Below are positions 42,374-52,844 of a stretch of DNA of 64,000 nucleotides, one piece after another; the stretch's first letter is position 1; each line of letters begins with the position of its first letter. The DNA comes from Phycisphaerae bacterium RAS2 (GTDB lineage Bacteria; Planctomycetota; Phycisphaerae; UBA1845; UTPLA1). Made by a program: the position numbers and the translations under genes. The notes under the pieces were generated by a model. The model saw only the letters and a list, made by a program, of their open reading frames with translations. It ran no database searches and had not been told where the DNA came from. The stretch covers positions 868,001 through 932,000 of the forward strand of contig CP036352.1 in the NCBI GenBank assembly GCA_007753915.1, read 5' to 3'.

Positions 42374-43839
42374 GTGTTGGGGGCCGGGCGATGGGCAGCG
42401 GGCGCATCTTCGGGAAACGCCATGCGAAGTTCGGCGAGGCGCTCGGCCGCCGCGTGCGCCAGCTCCTCAAGGATCTGTCGATGCTCGGCGTCGAGCGGCT
42501 TTGATCCGTCCAGCACGAGCGTGAGCGTGGCATCGTGCGCCGCGATTTGCAGCCGGACCTCCGCGGTCGCTGGATCGGCGGAGTTGAACATGACCGTTTC
42601 ATGTTCGTGCGGCAGGTCGGCCTGCAATTCGCGCAGCGATGTTTCCGGAGCGACGAGCGCGAACGCGCCGAGCACATCCGGCACCGACTTCGCTGCGGCG
42701 ATTCGCAATCGCGTGTGCTGCGCCGCTGCGTGGAGCAGTTGCGTCTCACCGCGACCGGACCACTTTGCCGCCCAGCCGCCCCATTCAAGGTAGCCCAGCA
42801 CGCGCGCGCAGAAAACGGCCAGTCCCAGGACCGCTGTTACGGCAAGGCCGACGACGAGGAAATTGGTCGTCATGGCGGCGATGCAAAGCAGGGCGAGCAC
42901 GGCCGAGCCGGCGTAAATTTGGATTGCCGCCGCCGACGGACTGCGCGTGCGATCCAGCAGGCGATGGTGAATATGATCGCGGTCGGATGCGAAAAGCGGC
43001 TGCCCGCGCACCATGCGCCGCGTGATGGCCAGGAGCGTGTCAAAGATGGGGTAGCCCAGTGCGAAGAGCGGCACGAGGATCAACACAACGGTGTGTGCCT
43101 TCTGTGCCGAGTGCAGCGACGCCAGCGCGAGAAACATGCCCAGAGCCAGCGAGCCGGTGTCGCCGAGAAAGACGCGCGCCGGGTGAAAGTTCCAGCGGAG
43201 GAAGCCGAGCAGCGCCCCGGCCAGCAGCAGCATCATTACGCTCATGTAGTAGTTCTCGAGCCAGATCGCCACGAGCGCATTGACTGCCGCGGCAAGGAAG
43301 CAGACGCCCGCGGCGAGGCCGTCCAGCCCGTCGGTCAGGTTCACGGCGTTGGTGATGCCGACGATCCAAAGCAGGCTCAACGGCGCGGCGACGACGGCGT
43401 GCAGCTGGAGGGAACCGACACCGGGCACCGTGAGCGCCTCCATGCGAAAGCCCAGGGCGACGGCGGCGATGGCGACAACTGTCTGAACAAGCAGCTTGAC
43501 GCGCGGCCGAACCGGGTGGCGGTCGTCGATGATGCCCAGGCAGATCATGCACGCCGTGCAGGCGGCCAAGCCATAGAGATAGAATCGCTTTTCGGCGAGC
43601 ATCAGGCCGACGCGGTTGGTCAGCATCGTGGCGGCAGCCGCACCGGCGAAGACGACCGCGAAGATGACCAGCCCGCCCATGGTCGGCGTGGCTTTCTCGT
43701 GTTGCTTGCGACCGGCGGGGCGATCGACCCATCCGAGGCGCGCCGCGAACAGGATGTACAGCGGCGTGGCGACGGCCGAAGCAATCGTGGCGGCGACGAA
43801 CAGCGCGGCAAATGTCTTGTAGCGCAGCAGGACGGCCAT
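42370..43839 (-). CDS. WecA/MraY-like undecaprenyl-phosphate sugar-phosphate transferase
   Basis: 489 aa from the ATG at 43839; a GTG at 43881 is an alternative. It has about eleven membrane helices and family motifs: DRPAGRKQHEKATPTMGGL, MICLGIIDDRH (Mg-binding DD), NAVNLTDGLDGLAAG, FHPARVFLGDTGSLALGM and DRDHIHHRLLDR. It transfers a sugar-1-phosphate to undecaprenyl phosphate to start glycan synthesis. The C-terminal ~130 residues are a soluble extension (SLRELQADLPHEHETVMFNS) not seen in plain WecA, perhaps regulatory. It is coupled to the glycosyltransferase and divergent from addB. Confidence 0.92.
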   Translation of the reverse strand: MAVLLRYKTFAALFVAATIASAVATPLYILFAARLGWVDRPAGRKQHEKATPTMGGLVIFAVVFAGAAAATMLTNRVGLMLAEKRFYLYGLAACTACMICLGIIDDRHPVRPRVKLLVQTVVAIAAVALGFRMEALTVPGVGSLQLHAVVAAPLSLLWIVGITNAVNLTDGLDGLAAGVCFLAAAVNALVAIWLENYYMSVMMLLLAGALLGFLRWNFHPARVFLGDTGSLALGMFLALASLHSAQKAHTVVLILVPLFALGYPIFDTLLAITRRMVRGQPLFASDRDHIHHRLLDRTRSPSAAAIQIYAGSAVLALLCIAAMTTNFLVVGLAVTAVLGLAVFCARVLGYLEWGGWAAKWSGRGETQLLHAAAQHTRLRIAAAKSVPDVLGAFALVAPETSLRELQADLPHEHETVMFNSADPATAEVRLQIAAHDATLTLVLDGSKPLDAEHRQILEELAHAAAERLAELRMAFPEDAPAAHRPAPNT

Positions 43840-44068
43840 CCAGTCGGCGGATTCGGCGAGCAGGTGCGGCGCGGCGTTCACGGTCGGTTGCTCCGGGCGA
43901 CAGCGCGGCGATTGTACCCGATCAGCACGGCATCGCAGCACCGCACTCCAAGTGCTGCGCCGTCGTCCGCGATGCTGCGGGACGCGCGCCGCCCGTCGCG
44001 GTTGCCAACCTTCGCCGCCTGCTTTCTACTGGAGCGAGCAGGGAAGGAAAACTCTCGGGAAACCGGCC

Positions 44069-47000
44069 ATGTCGATTCGCCTCATCGCCGGCCGTGCCGG
44101 GTCGGGCAAGACCTTTGCGTGCCAGCGTCGGTTGTGCGAGCACCTCGCGCACAGCATCGCGGATGGTCCGCGCCTGGTGATGCTCGTGCCCGAGCAGGCG
44201 GCGCTTCAGATGGAGCGCGGGCTGCTGGCGATGGCAGGCGCGCTGGTGCTGGGCCGATGCGAAGTGTTGAGTTTTCGCCGCCTTGCACATCGCATTCTGA
44301 ACGAGTTGACGGGGCCCGCGCCGGTGGTGCTTTCGCCGAGCGGGCGGCAGGCGGCGCTGCGCCGATTGCTGGGCCGACGGCGAGGTCAGTGGCGCGAGTT
44401 TGATCGCGTGGCCGACCGGCCGGGTTTCATTGCCGCCGTGTCGCGCGGCGTGACGGAACTGCTTCAGGAAGCGGCGACGGTCGATCAGTTGGACGAAGCC
44501 GCTCGTCGCGCGGAGTCGGATGGCGAGCCATCGGCGCGGCGTCTGCACGACTTGGCCGTGTTGTATCGCGACTACCTGGAGTACCTCGGCAGCACGCGCG
44601 TGGATCCCGAAGGCGTGTTGGACCTCGCGCGGCTGCGACTGGAGCGTTCGGACTGGCTGAATGGTGCTATGGTCTGGGTCGATGGATTTGCCGGGCTGAC
44701 GCGTCAACAGGTGCGGATGCTGGTGTCACTCGCGCGGCAGGCGTCGCAAATGGAACTGGCGCTGCTGCTGGACCCCGCGGGCGAGTCGGCATGGGACGCG
44801 GCCGATGCGCCGGACGAACTGGGCCTCTTCGCGCGGATGGAGCGAACGTGGCATGGCGTACGCCACGCGATGATCGATGCCGGTGTTGCGGTTGATTCGC
44901 CGCTGCTTCTGTCACCAGGTGTATTTCCGCGCTTCGCGAAGTCGCCGTGGCTGGCTCGGTTGGAGCGCAGCCTCTTCGCGGTCGGCCCGGCGCGCGAGCC
45001 GAAGGAAGCCAAGTCCGTCTTGATGCCGGAGGGTGCGCGGCCTGCTGATCCGGCCGTGCGGCTTGTCTTGACTCCGGACCGCCGGACGGAAGTGCAGGCG
45101 GCGGTGAAGGCGATGGTCGACCTGGTGCGAAGGCCGGCCGGTGGGCTGCGCTATCGCGACATCGCGATCATCGTGCGCGACTTGGAGCCGTATCACGACT
45201 TGTTGTCGGCGGCGCTGACGGCGCACGGCATCCCGTACTTCATGGATCGCCGGCGGCCGACGCATCCGCATGCGCTGATTCGATTGTTGCGCGGGGCACT
45301 AGCGATGCACGTGCCGCGCGGGTTCGGTCCGGCTGTGCTGGATGTTCTCAAGTCGGGTTTGACGCGCGTCACCGATGACGAGTCCGACGAGCTGGAGAAT
45401 TACGTCCTCGCGTATGGATTGATTGATTCGACGAGTTGGCGGGAGCCGTGGGCATTCTCGCCGCGCGGCGGCGGCGCCGGCGACAATTTGTCGCGAGCGG
45501 AATCCGACGCGCTCGCACGGCTCAATGGCTTGCGCGCGGCGGTGTTGGAACTCGTCGGCGACTGGCTGCCCGGCGCGGCGGGGGCGCATCCGAAGACGGC
45601 GACCTGGCTGGAGCGGCTGTGGTCGATGCTGGAGCGAATGGAAGTGGGAGCGCGGCTGGCGGCGTGGCGCGAGGCAGCCGCTGCGCGAGGCGATCATGAC
45701 ACGGCGGCCGAGCATGAGCAGGCATGGACCAGCGTCGTGGGCCTGTTGGAAGAACTGCATGAGGCGCTGGGCGATGACCTGATGACCGCGCGGCAGTTCC
45801 GCGAGTGCGTCGAGGCAGGCTTGAGCGAATTCACGCTGGCGCTCGCGCCCTCGACGCTCGATCAGGTGCTGGTCAGCGCGATCGAGCGCAGCCGCCATCC
45901 GCCTGTCCGTGCCGTGCTTCTGCTGGGAATGAGCGAGGCGGACTTCCCGGCGCGGATCAGTGAAGACGACGTGCTTGGCGATGAAGAACGGGCATCGCTG
46001 GCTGCATGCGGCCTGGAACTGGCGATGAATTCGCAGCGGCGGGCGCTCGACGAGCGATCGCTGGCGTACATCGCCCTGACGCGCGCGAGCGAACGATTGT
46101 GGGTGAGCTGCCCGCGCAGCGATGAGAAGGGTCGATCGCTTCGGCCGTCGCCGTTCTGGGAGGAGCTTCGCGCGGTGCTGCCCGAAACGGTGGAGGAGTC
46201 GATTGATGGATTCAGCGCGGCGGATCTGTCTACGTCGAGGGAACTGGCGGGCGCGGTTGCGGAGCAGGTTCGTGCGCTGTGTGAGCAGAGACTAACATCG
46301 CCGGATGTCGAAACGTGGCGGGCGATGTATGAGTGGGTGCGGGCCGATGACGCGCTGCGCGGCGAGGCGAAGCGGGCGCTGACGGCGCTGCGGCCGTTGG
46401 AGATCGCGCGGCTTGGTTCCGGGGCGGCTCGGGCGCTGTGGCGTGCGCCGTATGAGACTAACGTCTATGCACTGGAGACGATGGCGGCGTGCCCGTTCCG
46501 GCACTTCGCGGCGCGCGGTTTGAACATGGAAAAGCGCATGGAGCACGAGATCAGCGCGCTGGACCTGGGCCGTTTGTATCACACCGTGATGGAAGAGTTT
46601 GTCGAGGGGTTGCGCGGCGAGGGTCGCGCGCTGGGGCAGTTGGACCCCGGCGATGTCACGCAGCGCGTGTCGGCGCTCTGCGAACAGGCGGTCAGCCGCT
46701 ATGCCGAGCAGATGCGAATGGATGCGCCGCAGCAAAAGCTGGCGACGTGGCGCGGCCGTCGCGAGTTGCCCGCGGCCGTCGAGGGCCAGCGTCGAACGGT
46801 CGGTCGAACCCGATTGATGCCGGCGCGGCTGGAGCAGAAATTCGGATTGTCGAACCGCGCGGGCGAAGCGAACCGGCCCGAGCCGCTGCCGGCGCTGGAA
46901 CTGACCCTCAAGGGCGGTGCGAAGGTGCTGCTTCGCGGCGTGATTGATCGGATTGACCTCGTTCAGTCGCCGCGCGGGACGGTGGGTGTCGTGTATGACT

Positions 47001-47662
47001 ACAAGCGCTCGACGAAAGCGAAACGGCTGGCGCTGGACGAACTCTGGCACGGGCTGGCGTTGCAACTGGCGGCGTATCTGCTTGTGCTGCGCGATCACGG
47101 CGAGCGCATCGCCGGCGCGCGCGTGATTCCCGGCGGGGCGTTTTATCTGCCGCTGCTTTCGCCGCTGACGAGCGTGGACTCGCCTGGTGCAGAATCGAAG
47201 AAGGACCCCTTCAGCGGCTTCGGCCCGCGCGGCATCATCGATTTCGACTGGATCGGTGAACTGGACAGCGAATCGGCCGAAGGGCGAAGCGCTGTTTTCT
47301 CCGTGCAGGTCACCAAAGAGGGAACGGCGGGCGATATTAATCGGACAGATGTCGTCACGAGCGGCGTCATGGCGCCGCTGCTGGATTTTGTTCGAGAGAA
47401 GATGACGGAATTGTGTGAGGCGTGGATCGCGGGGGAGATTGCCGTCTCGCCTTACCTGCTGGGCACGAAATCACCTTGCGCGCACTGTGACTACGCCTCC
47501 GTTTGCCGGATCGAGCACGCAGCGCGGTTTGCACGCCGACTGCTTCCCATGCGGCGTGAGGAAATTCTCCAGCAGATTGGAGGCACGAGCGGGGAGGGTG
47601 CTCCGCCGGGGGACAAGGCCGCGCCGGCTCGAAAGCGCCGCACGAAAGGGGGCGACGCATGA
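44069..47662 (+). CDS. addB: AddB-like helicase-nuclease subunit
   Basis: 1197 aa from the ATG at 44069. A subunit of the AddAB enzyme that resects double-strand breaks for RecA. The N-terminus has a Walker A motif (IRLIAGRAGSGKTFAC). The C-terminal part has the AddB nuclease core, GVIDRIDLV…VVYDYKRS, and the cysteines of the expected [4Fe-4S] clamp: CPFRHFAARG, then CAHCDYASVC near the end. The stop overlaps the addA start (ATGA), so the two subunits are made together. The 39 codons upstream of 44069 lack homology. Confidence 0.93.
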   Translation: MSIRLIAGRAGSGKTFACQRRLCEHLAHSIADGPRLVMLVPEQAALQMERGLLAMAGALVLGRCEVLSFRRLAHRILNELTGPAPVVLSPSGRQAALRRLLGRRRGQWREFDRVADRPGFIAAVSRGVTELLQEAATVDQLDEAARRAESDGEPSARRLHDLAVLYRDYLEYLGSTRVDPEGVLDLARLRLERSDWLNGAMVWVDGFAGLTRQQVRMLVSLARQASQMELALLLDPAGESAWDAADAPDELGLFARMERTWHGVRHAMIDAGVAVDSPLLLSPGVFPRFAKSPWLARLERSLFAVGPAREPKEAKSVLMPEGARPADPAVRLVLTPDRRTEVQAAVKAMVDLVRRPAGGLRYRDIAIIVRDLEPYHDLLSAALTAHGIPYFMDRRRPTHPHALIRLLRGALAMHVPRGFGPAVLDVLKSGLTRVTDDESDELENYVLAYGLIDSTSWREPWAFSPRGGGAGDNLSRAESDALARLNGLRAAVLELVGDWLPGAAGAHPKTATWLERLWSMLERMEVGARLAAWREAAAARGDHDTAAEHEQAWTSVVGLLEELHEALGDDLMTARQFRECVEAGLSEFTLALAPSTLDQVLVSAIERSRHPPVRAVLLLGMSEADFPARISEDDVLGDEERASLAACGLELAMNSQRRALDERSLAYIALTRASERLWVSCPRSDEKGRSLRPSPFWEELRAVLPETVEESIDGFSAADLSTSRELAGAVAEQVRALCEQRLTSPDVETWRAMYEWVRADDALRGEAKRALTALRPLEIARLGSGAARALWRAPYETNVYALETMAACPFRHFAARGLNMEKRMEHEISALDLGRLYHTVMEEFVEGLRGEGRALGQLDPGDVTQRVSALCEQAVSRYAEQMRMDAPQQKLATWRGRRELPAAVEGQRRTVGRTRLMPARLEQKFGLSNRAGEANRPEPLPALELTLKGGAKVLLRGVIDRIDLVQSPRGTVGVVYDYKRSTKAKRLALDELWHGLALQLAAYLLVLRDHGERIAGARVIPGGAFYLPLLSPLTSVDSPGAESKKDPFSGFGPRGIIDFDWIGELDSESAEGRSAVFSVQVTKEGTAGDINRTDVVTSGVMAPLLDFVREKMTELCEAWIAGEIAVSPYLLGTKSPCAHCDYASVCRIEHAARFARRLLPMRREEILQQIGGTSGEGAPPGDKAAPARKRRTKGGDA

Positions 47663-50600
47663 GCGAGATTCGCTGGACGCCCTCGCAGCGAGCGGCCATC
47701 GAGACGGTCGGCGCGAACGTGCTCGTGTCCGCCGGAGCCGGCAGCGGCAAGACGGCTGTGCTGGCCGAGCGCTGTGCGCGATTGATGGCCGATGAGGCGG
47801 CGCGGTGTGGCGTGGAGCGGTTTCTGGTCGTGACGTTCACCGACGCGGCGGCGGCGGAGATGCGCGAGCGGATCGGAAAGGCGCTGCGCGAGCGGCTCGG
47901 GCGCGAATCGGGCAGCGCGTGGGTCGGGCGGCAGCTCGCGTTGCTGGATACAGCGGCGATCTCGACGCTTCATAGTTTCTGCCGGCGCACGCTGAATCGA
48001 CATTTCGCAGCGGTCGACCTGGAGCCGCAGGCGACGCTTCTGGACGAGAACGAATCGGCCATGCTCCGGCGCGAGACGGCCAAGCAGACGCTGGACGGCC
48101 TGGCGACGGCCGAGGGCTCGGCGGGGGAGGCCGTGCTGGAGTTGCTGGGCGCGTACGGCAGCGCGGGGGACCGGCGATTGCTCGATGCCGTGGAACGATT
48201 GAATGCGTTTCTCGCGTCGGTGCCCGATCCGGATGCATGGTGTGCCGAATCGATGGCACGCTATGACGCGGACGGCGCGGCGTGGCAGCAGGACTGGCTG
48301 GCCGCGCTGCAAACGGAGTTGGCCGAGCAATCGGGCCAGGTCATGGCGATCAGCGCACGACTGGTTGCCGCGCGACCGATGGCGGAAGCCGCCGTGAACA
48401 AGCTGCTGGAGTGGATCGAGCCGTATGGACAATCTGTGAATGCCTGGCAGCGAGCGGCTTCACAGCCGTCACCCGATGGCGCGATACTGGATGGCTTGAT
48501 CGGTGAGATTTCAAATTTCAAGTTCGGCCGGCTGGACTTCAAGCGATGGACAAAAGATGCATCGAGCGAGGCGCTGCTGGTCCTCGAACCGTTGCGCGAC
48601 GAATTGCAAGCCATCAAGGAGCGCAGTTTCACCGGGCGGCTGCGGCGGGACTTCGGCGGCCTGGACCGGGCGCAGGCGAAGGCGGGACTCGCGCGGATCG
48701 CGCCGCATATCCAGACACTGTTCGCCGTCGCGCGCGAGGCGCGGGAGGCTTACGCGACCGCGAAGCGCCATCTTGCCGCGATCGACTTCGCCGACCTCGA
48801 GCGTTGCATGTTGGACTTGCTTCGCAATGATTCGGCCGGCGTCGCCCGGCGGTTGCGCGATCGCTTCGAGCACGTGCTCGTCGATGAGTTTCAGGACATC
48901 AACCCGGTGCAGGCGGAAATCATTCGGCTCGTCAGCCGCGAGGACGACGCGGGGCGGCCGGGCAATCTTTTCTGCGTTGGCGACGTAAAGCAGAGCATCT
49001 ATCGCTTCCGCCTCGCCGAGCCGCGGCTTTTTCTTCGCCGCGCCGAGGCTTACGGCTCGGGCGTGGACGATCGCGGACGGCGGATCGATCTCGTCGAGAA
49101 TTTCCGCAGTCGGCCGGCGGTTCTGGAGGCGATCAACGCCGTGTTCGAGAAGATCATGGCGAAGGACTTGGGCGAGATTGAGTATGACGATCGCGCGCGG
49201 CTGAAACCCGGCCGCATCGAGCGCACCGATGCCGACGAGTTGACCCCCGTCGAGTTGCACCTGATCGAAGCATCGCGTCGCGGCGATGGAACGGCCGAGC
49301 CGGCGGGCGGTGAATCGAGCGGCGACGCGGGCGACTCCGATGGGTCGCAATCGGGCGGCGAGGCCGAGGACTGGCTCCAGATTGAGCGCGAGGCGTATGC
49401 CATCGCAGATCGCATCGCCGCGTTGGCGGCGGAGGGTGTGCGCTATCGTGACATCGTCGTGTTGCTGCGCTCGCTGCAGCCGCGGGCCGGCGCGCTCGTG
49501 CGCACGCTGGCGCGGCGGGGCATTCCGGTACGCAGCGAGTCGGATCGCGGGCTGCTCGAAGCACTCGAGGTTCGTGACGTGCTGGCGTTTCTGGCGCTGC
49601 TGGACAACGCGCGGCAGGACATCCCGCTGGCGGCGGTGATGCGCGGCCCGCTGTTGGGCGAGCCGTTCAATGACGACGATCTGGCAATGATCCGATCAGC
49701 CTCGCGCGAGTCGGCTTTTCACGAGTGCGTGGTGCGATACGCTGAACAGGGCGACGATTCGGAGCGAGCCGGGCGTGTTGCCCGATTCCTGCAAACAATT
49801 CATACATGGCGAGATCGTTCGCGGCAGGCGACGCCCGCCGATCTCGTGTGGCGACTTCTCGACGAAACGGGCTACCTCGCATACGTGAGCGGCCTGCGCG
49901 ATGGCGCGCAGCGCCGTGCGAACCTCGTGAGCCTGCACGAGCTTGCCCGGCAGTTCGGCGCATTCCAACGGCAGGGGCTGCGGCGGTTCCTTGAGTTCAT
50001 CGCGGCGATCAAGGAATCCGATCGCGACCTCGCGCGGGGCAGCGTGTCGGCCGGCGACGACGACGCCGTGCACGTGATGAGCATTCACCGCAGCAAGGGG
50101 CTGGAGTTTCCGGTTGTGATCGTCGGCGAACTGGGCAAGCGGATCAACTTTGGCGATTCGCGCGAAGCGGTGTTGATGGATCGACGCCTGGGATTGGCGC
50201 TGAAGGCCGTTGATCTGGATCGGTACATCACGTACCCGACGATCGCGTACAAGCTCGTCGCGCGCTCGCTGACAGAGGAGTCGCTCGCCGAAGAGCTGCG
50301 CGTGCTGTACGTGGCGATGACCCGCGCAAAACAGCGATTGATCCTCGTCGGCAGCGGAGACATCGATTCGATCGACGGCCTGCGACGGCGGTACGCAGGG
50401 TTGCCCGGTGCGCTGCCGCTGATTGAGCGGCGCAGCGCCGGCACGATGCTGGACTGGGTGCTGCCGGCGATCTGCGCGCAACCGAAGGATCGCGTTCGAT
50501 TTGAGGCGACTGCGTTGACCGACCGCGAAGCCGCGCCGGGATCGGCAGTCGGGTCGTCAAACTTGTTCGATGTCGTCACGTATTCGACCAGCGCGATGGT

Positions 50601-51519
50601 GGATTGGAAGCTCGACGCGCCGATCCACGCGGCGTCGTCGAAGCTCCTTGAAACAGCGGCTGCGATGGCGGCGCTGCCGGCCCCAGCGGCTTCAACCGCC
50701 GGCGGAGCCGCGCAGGCGGCAGAGGACGTGTTGGCTGCGGTGCGACGCCGGCTCGCAACGCCCTATGCATTCGAACCGCTCACGCGCGTGCCCGCTGTCG
50801 CGGCGGCGAGCGTGCTCAAGCGAAGATGGGAAACGCGCGAAGACCCGCAGGAGCCGACGACTGCCTGGCACCCGACGGAAACAACCTCGGCCGCGAAGCT
50901 GACGACCGAGCGCGCCTTGCCGGGGCCGCGATTTGCCCAATCGACGCGGCAGCCGGACGCGACGCATCGCGGGACGCTGACCCACGAGTTTCTGCAGCGA
51001 ATCGATCTGACGCGACCGTGTGATTCGGCGGATCTGCGCGGGCAATTGAGCTCGTTGTTGGGCGCGGGCGTGCTCGGCGAAGACGACGCGAAGCAGATCG
51101 ATCTCGACAGCGTGGCGTGGTTTTTTGCGACCGATCTTGGGCGGCGAATGCGGCGGGCCGATGCGCGCGTGAAGCGCGAGTGGCCGTTTGTGTTGAGCGC
51201 GCCGGCCGGGCGATACGACCCGAAACTCGCGCGAGAAGCCCGGGGCGTCGCGTCGGCGGACGAGGATCGCATGTTGGTGCGCGGAATCATGGACTGCTGT
51301 TTCGACGCGGGCGAAGGGTGGGAGATCGTCGATTACAAGACCGACGCAGTGAGCGACGCGGCGCTGCGCGAGCGGGCGCAACAGTACCGCGGACAGTTGG
51401 CGATCTACGCTGAAGCGCTGGAGGCAACATTCCCCGGCTGCGTGACGAGAGCGTGGCTGGTGTTCCTGTCGCCGCGCGAAATCGTCAGCGTGGATCCATT
51501 GCGTCCCTCCGCGGACTGA
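47659..51519 (+). CDS. addA: AddA helicase-nuclease subunit
   Basis: A 1286-aa UvrD-like ATP-dependent helicase fused to a RecB-type nuclease. Motifs: Q-motif WTPSQRAAIE, Walker A VLVSAGAGSGKTAVLAER, motif Ia VVTFTDAAAAEMRERI, motif II VLVDEFQDINPVQAEIIRLV, motif III GDVKQSIYRFRLAEP, motif IV DLVENFRSRPAVL, motif V HVMSIHRSKGLEFPVVIVGE and motif VI VLYVAMTRAKQRLILVG. The nuclease has GTLTHEFLQRID, VRGIMDCCFD and IVDYKTDAVSD. A low-complexity insert (EPAGGESSGDAGDSDGSQS) precedes motif IV's following domain. It works with AddB; the gene is convergent with rplL. Confidence 0.95.
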   Translation: MSEIRWTPSQRAAIETVGANVLVSAGAGSGKTAVLAERCARLMADEAARCGVERFLVVTFTDAAAAEMRERIGKALRERLGRESGSAWVGRQLALLDTAAISTLHSFCRRTLNRHFAAVDLEPQATLLDENESAMLRRETAKQTLDGLATAEGSAGEAVLELLGAYGSAGDRRLLDAVERLNAFLASVPDPDAWCAESMARYDADGAAWQQDWLAALQTELAEQSGQVMAISARLVAARPMAEAAVNKLLEWIEPYGQSVNAWQRAASQPSPDGAILDGLIGEISNFKFGRLDFKRWTKDASSEALLVLEPLRDELQAIKERSFTGRLRRDFGGLDRAQAKAGLARIAPHIQTLFAVAREAREAYATAKRHLAAIDFADLERCMLDLLRNDSAGVARRLRDRFEHVLVDEFQDINPVQAEIIRLVSREDDAGRPGNLFCVGDVKQSIYRFRLAEPRLFLRRAEAYGSGVDDRGRRIDLVENFRSRPAVLEAINAVFEKIMAKDLGEIEYDDRARLKPGRIERTDADELTPVELHLIEASRRGDGTAEPAGGESSGDAGDSDGSQSGGEAEDWLQIEREAYAIADRIAALAAEGVRYRDIVVLLRSLQPRAGALVRTLARRGIPVRSESDRGLLEALEVRDVLAFLALLDNARQDIPLAAVMRGPLLGEPFNDDDLAMIRSASRESAFHECVVRYAEQGDDSERAGRVARFLQTIHTWRDRSRQATPADLVWRLLDETGYLAYVSGLRDGAQRRANLVSLHELARQFGAFQRQGLRRFLEFIAAIKESDRDLARGSVSAGDDDAVHVMSIHRSKGLEFPVVIVGELGKRINFGDSREAVLMDRRLGLALKAVDLDRYITYPTIAYKLVARSLTEESLAEELRVLYVAMTRAKQRLILVGSGDIDSIDGLRRRYAGLPGALPLIERRSAGTMLDWVLPAICAQPKDRVRFEATALTDREAAPGSAVGSSNLFDVVTYSTSAMVDWKLDAPIHAASSKLLETAAAMAALPAPAASTAGGAAQAAEDVLAAVRRRLATPYAFEPLTRVPAVAAASVLKRRWETREDPQEPTTAWHPTETTSAAKLTTERALPGPRFAQSTRQPDATHRGTLTHEFLQRIDLTRPCDSADLRGQLSSLLGAGVLGEDDAKQIDLDSVAWFFATDLGRRMRRADARVKREWPFVLSAPAGRYDPKLAREARGVASADEDRMLVRGIMDCCFDAGEGWEIVDYKTDAVSDAALRERAQQYRGQLAIYAEALEATFPGCVTRAWLVFLSPREIVSVDPLRPSAD

Positions 51520-51621
51520 GAGCATGAATCGGCGATTCAACTCGAAGAAACGGAACCGTTGACTTCGTTTGAGCTTATGGAATCGTTGATTCAAACTGAA
51601 GCAACGGAATCGTTAATCTAC

Positions 51622-51651
51622 AAAAAAAGCCCCAGGCATTTGCCTGGGGCT
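51622..51651 (-). terminator. Rho-independent terminator of the rplA-rplJ-rplL operon
   Basis: On the minus strand AGCCCCAGGCA (51651-51641) and TGCCTGGGGCT (51638-51628) form an 11-bp stem with a 2-nt loop as drawn, followed by seven U residues. It lies 40 bp after the rplL stop. Confidence 0.95.
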
Positions 51652-51689
51652 TCGTACTACAGATCGATTGAACAAACGCGCCGGACGGC

Positions 51690-52112
51690 TTACGCCTTGC
51701 CCTTCAGCTCGACCTTGGCGCCGGCCGCTTCCAGCTCCTTCTTGAGCTTGTCGGCGTCTTCCTTGCTCAAACCTTCCTTGATGGTCTTCGGGGCGCCGTC
51801 GACGATGTCCTTGGCTTCCTTCAGACCCAAGTTCGTCGCCGCGCGGACGACCTTGATGACGTTGATCTTGTTCGCGCCGCCGTCGGCCAGCACGACGTCG
51901 AACATCGTCGGGGCGTCCTCGGCTTCGGCCGCCGCGCCGCCACCGCCGCCACCGGCCGCCATCACCACTGCGCCACCGCCGGCCGGCTCAATGCCGTACT
52001 CGGCCTTGAGGTAGTCGGCCAGGCTCTGGGCGTCCTTGACCGACAGGTTGACGATCTTGTCGCCAATGTCCTTGACGGCTGCGCTGAATTCCTTTGCGGG
52101 TGCTTCTGCCAT
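51690..52112 (-). CDS. rplL: 50S ribosomal protein L7/L12
   Basis: 140 aa. The mobile stalk protein that recruits GTPase factors to the ribosome. The N-terminal dimerisation helix pair ([20 protein letters not shown]) is followed by a Gly/Ala hinge ([18 protein letters not shown]) and the conserved C-terminal domain ([55 protein letters not shown]). It is slightly longer than usual (120-130). The ATG at 52112 follows AAGGACGT. It is the last gene of the stalk operon. Confidence 0.98.
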   Translation of the reverse strand: MAEAPAKEFSAAVKDIGDKIVNLSVKDAQSLADYLKAEYGIEPAGGGAVVMAAGGGGGGAAAEAEDAPTMFDVVLADGGANKINVIKVVRAATNLGLKEAKDIVDGAPKTIKEGLSKEDADKLKKELEAAGAKVELKGKA

Positions 52113-52287
52113 GTTACACGTCCTTCACTTTTCTGCGACGACCTCGGCACGCAAGCCGGGGCGTCTATTCGTTTCACCGTGTTGAGAGCCGAAGTCCCGA
52201 TGACTTCGTTTAACCCGGCCGCTCGCGAGCGACCTGCCAACGGGGCTGTCAACGACGCGTGTCTTGACTCAATTCCTGCGAGCCGGC

Positions 52288-52827
52288 TTACGACGCCAGC
52301 CTGGCGATGGTCTCGCCCTTCTCCAGCTTGTCCACGATTGCCTTGATGCAGCCGGCGACTTTTCCGCCGACGTTCAGGCAGCCCGCGATGCGCCGGGCCG
52401 GCGAGCAGAACAGCATGACGACCTCGCCCTGAATCTCGGCTTTGCTGCGCCGCTTGGAAATCTCGTCGATCGTCATGGCGGCCGACTCGCCGTCGAGCAC
52501 GCCATGCTTGAGTTCGAGCTTGGGATAGTCCTTCACCAGCTCGAGCAGGTGCTTGGCGGTATCGACCGGGCTGCCGCCGCCGGTGACAAAGGCGCAGGGG
52601 CCGGTGAGCACCTTGCCCAGCGGCTCGAGCGGAGTTCCCTTGATCACGCGCTTCATGGCGCGGTTCTTGACGACGTGCACTTCGATCTGCTTCTTGCGCA
52701 GGGCGCCGCGCACCGTGTTGACCTCAACGCCGGTCAGCCCGTGAACCGAGACGATCAGGGCGTTGTCGAGATCTTTGTACTTCTTTTGAAGGTCGGCTTC
52801 GATCAGTTCTTTGGTATTTCGACTCAT
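52288..52827 (-). CDS. rplJ: 50S ribosomal protein L10
   Basis: 179 aa from the ATG at 52827; the 23 codons upstream are the shadow of the rplA end. Forms the stalk base that holds L12 dimers. Conserved parts: NTKELIEADLQKKYKDLDNA, VNTVRGALRKKQIEVHVVKN, MKRVIKGTPLEPLGKVLTGP and FVTGGGSPVDTAKHLLELVK. The C-terminal helix that binds L12 follows (GGKVAGCIKAIVDKLEKGET). Its start is 17 bp downstream of the rplA stop; rplL follows after 175 bp. Confidence 0.96.
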   Translation of the reverse strand: MSRNTKELIEADLQKKYKDLDNALIVSVHGLTGVEVNTVRGALRKKQIEVHVVKNRAMKRVIKGTPLEPLGKVLTGPCAFVTGGGSPVDTAKHLLELVKDYPKLELKHGVLDGESAAMTIDEISKRRSKAEIQGEVVMLFCSPARRIAGCLNVGGKVAGCIKAIVDKLEKGETIARLAS

Positions 52828-52844
52828 GGCTTGTTCCGCCCGAA

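Noticed and set aside
42535-44403. 622-aa open frame on the plus strand opposite the WecA-like gene
   Set aside because: Composition is Arg/Gln/Asp-rich and matches the antisense shadow of a GC-rich gene; the minus-strand genes have clear motifs.
51551-51615. Repeated GGAAYCGTT motif after addA
   Set aside because: Three short imperfect copies of about 9-11 bp with uneven spacing; too weak to call a functional repeat.
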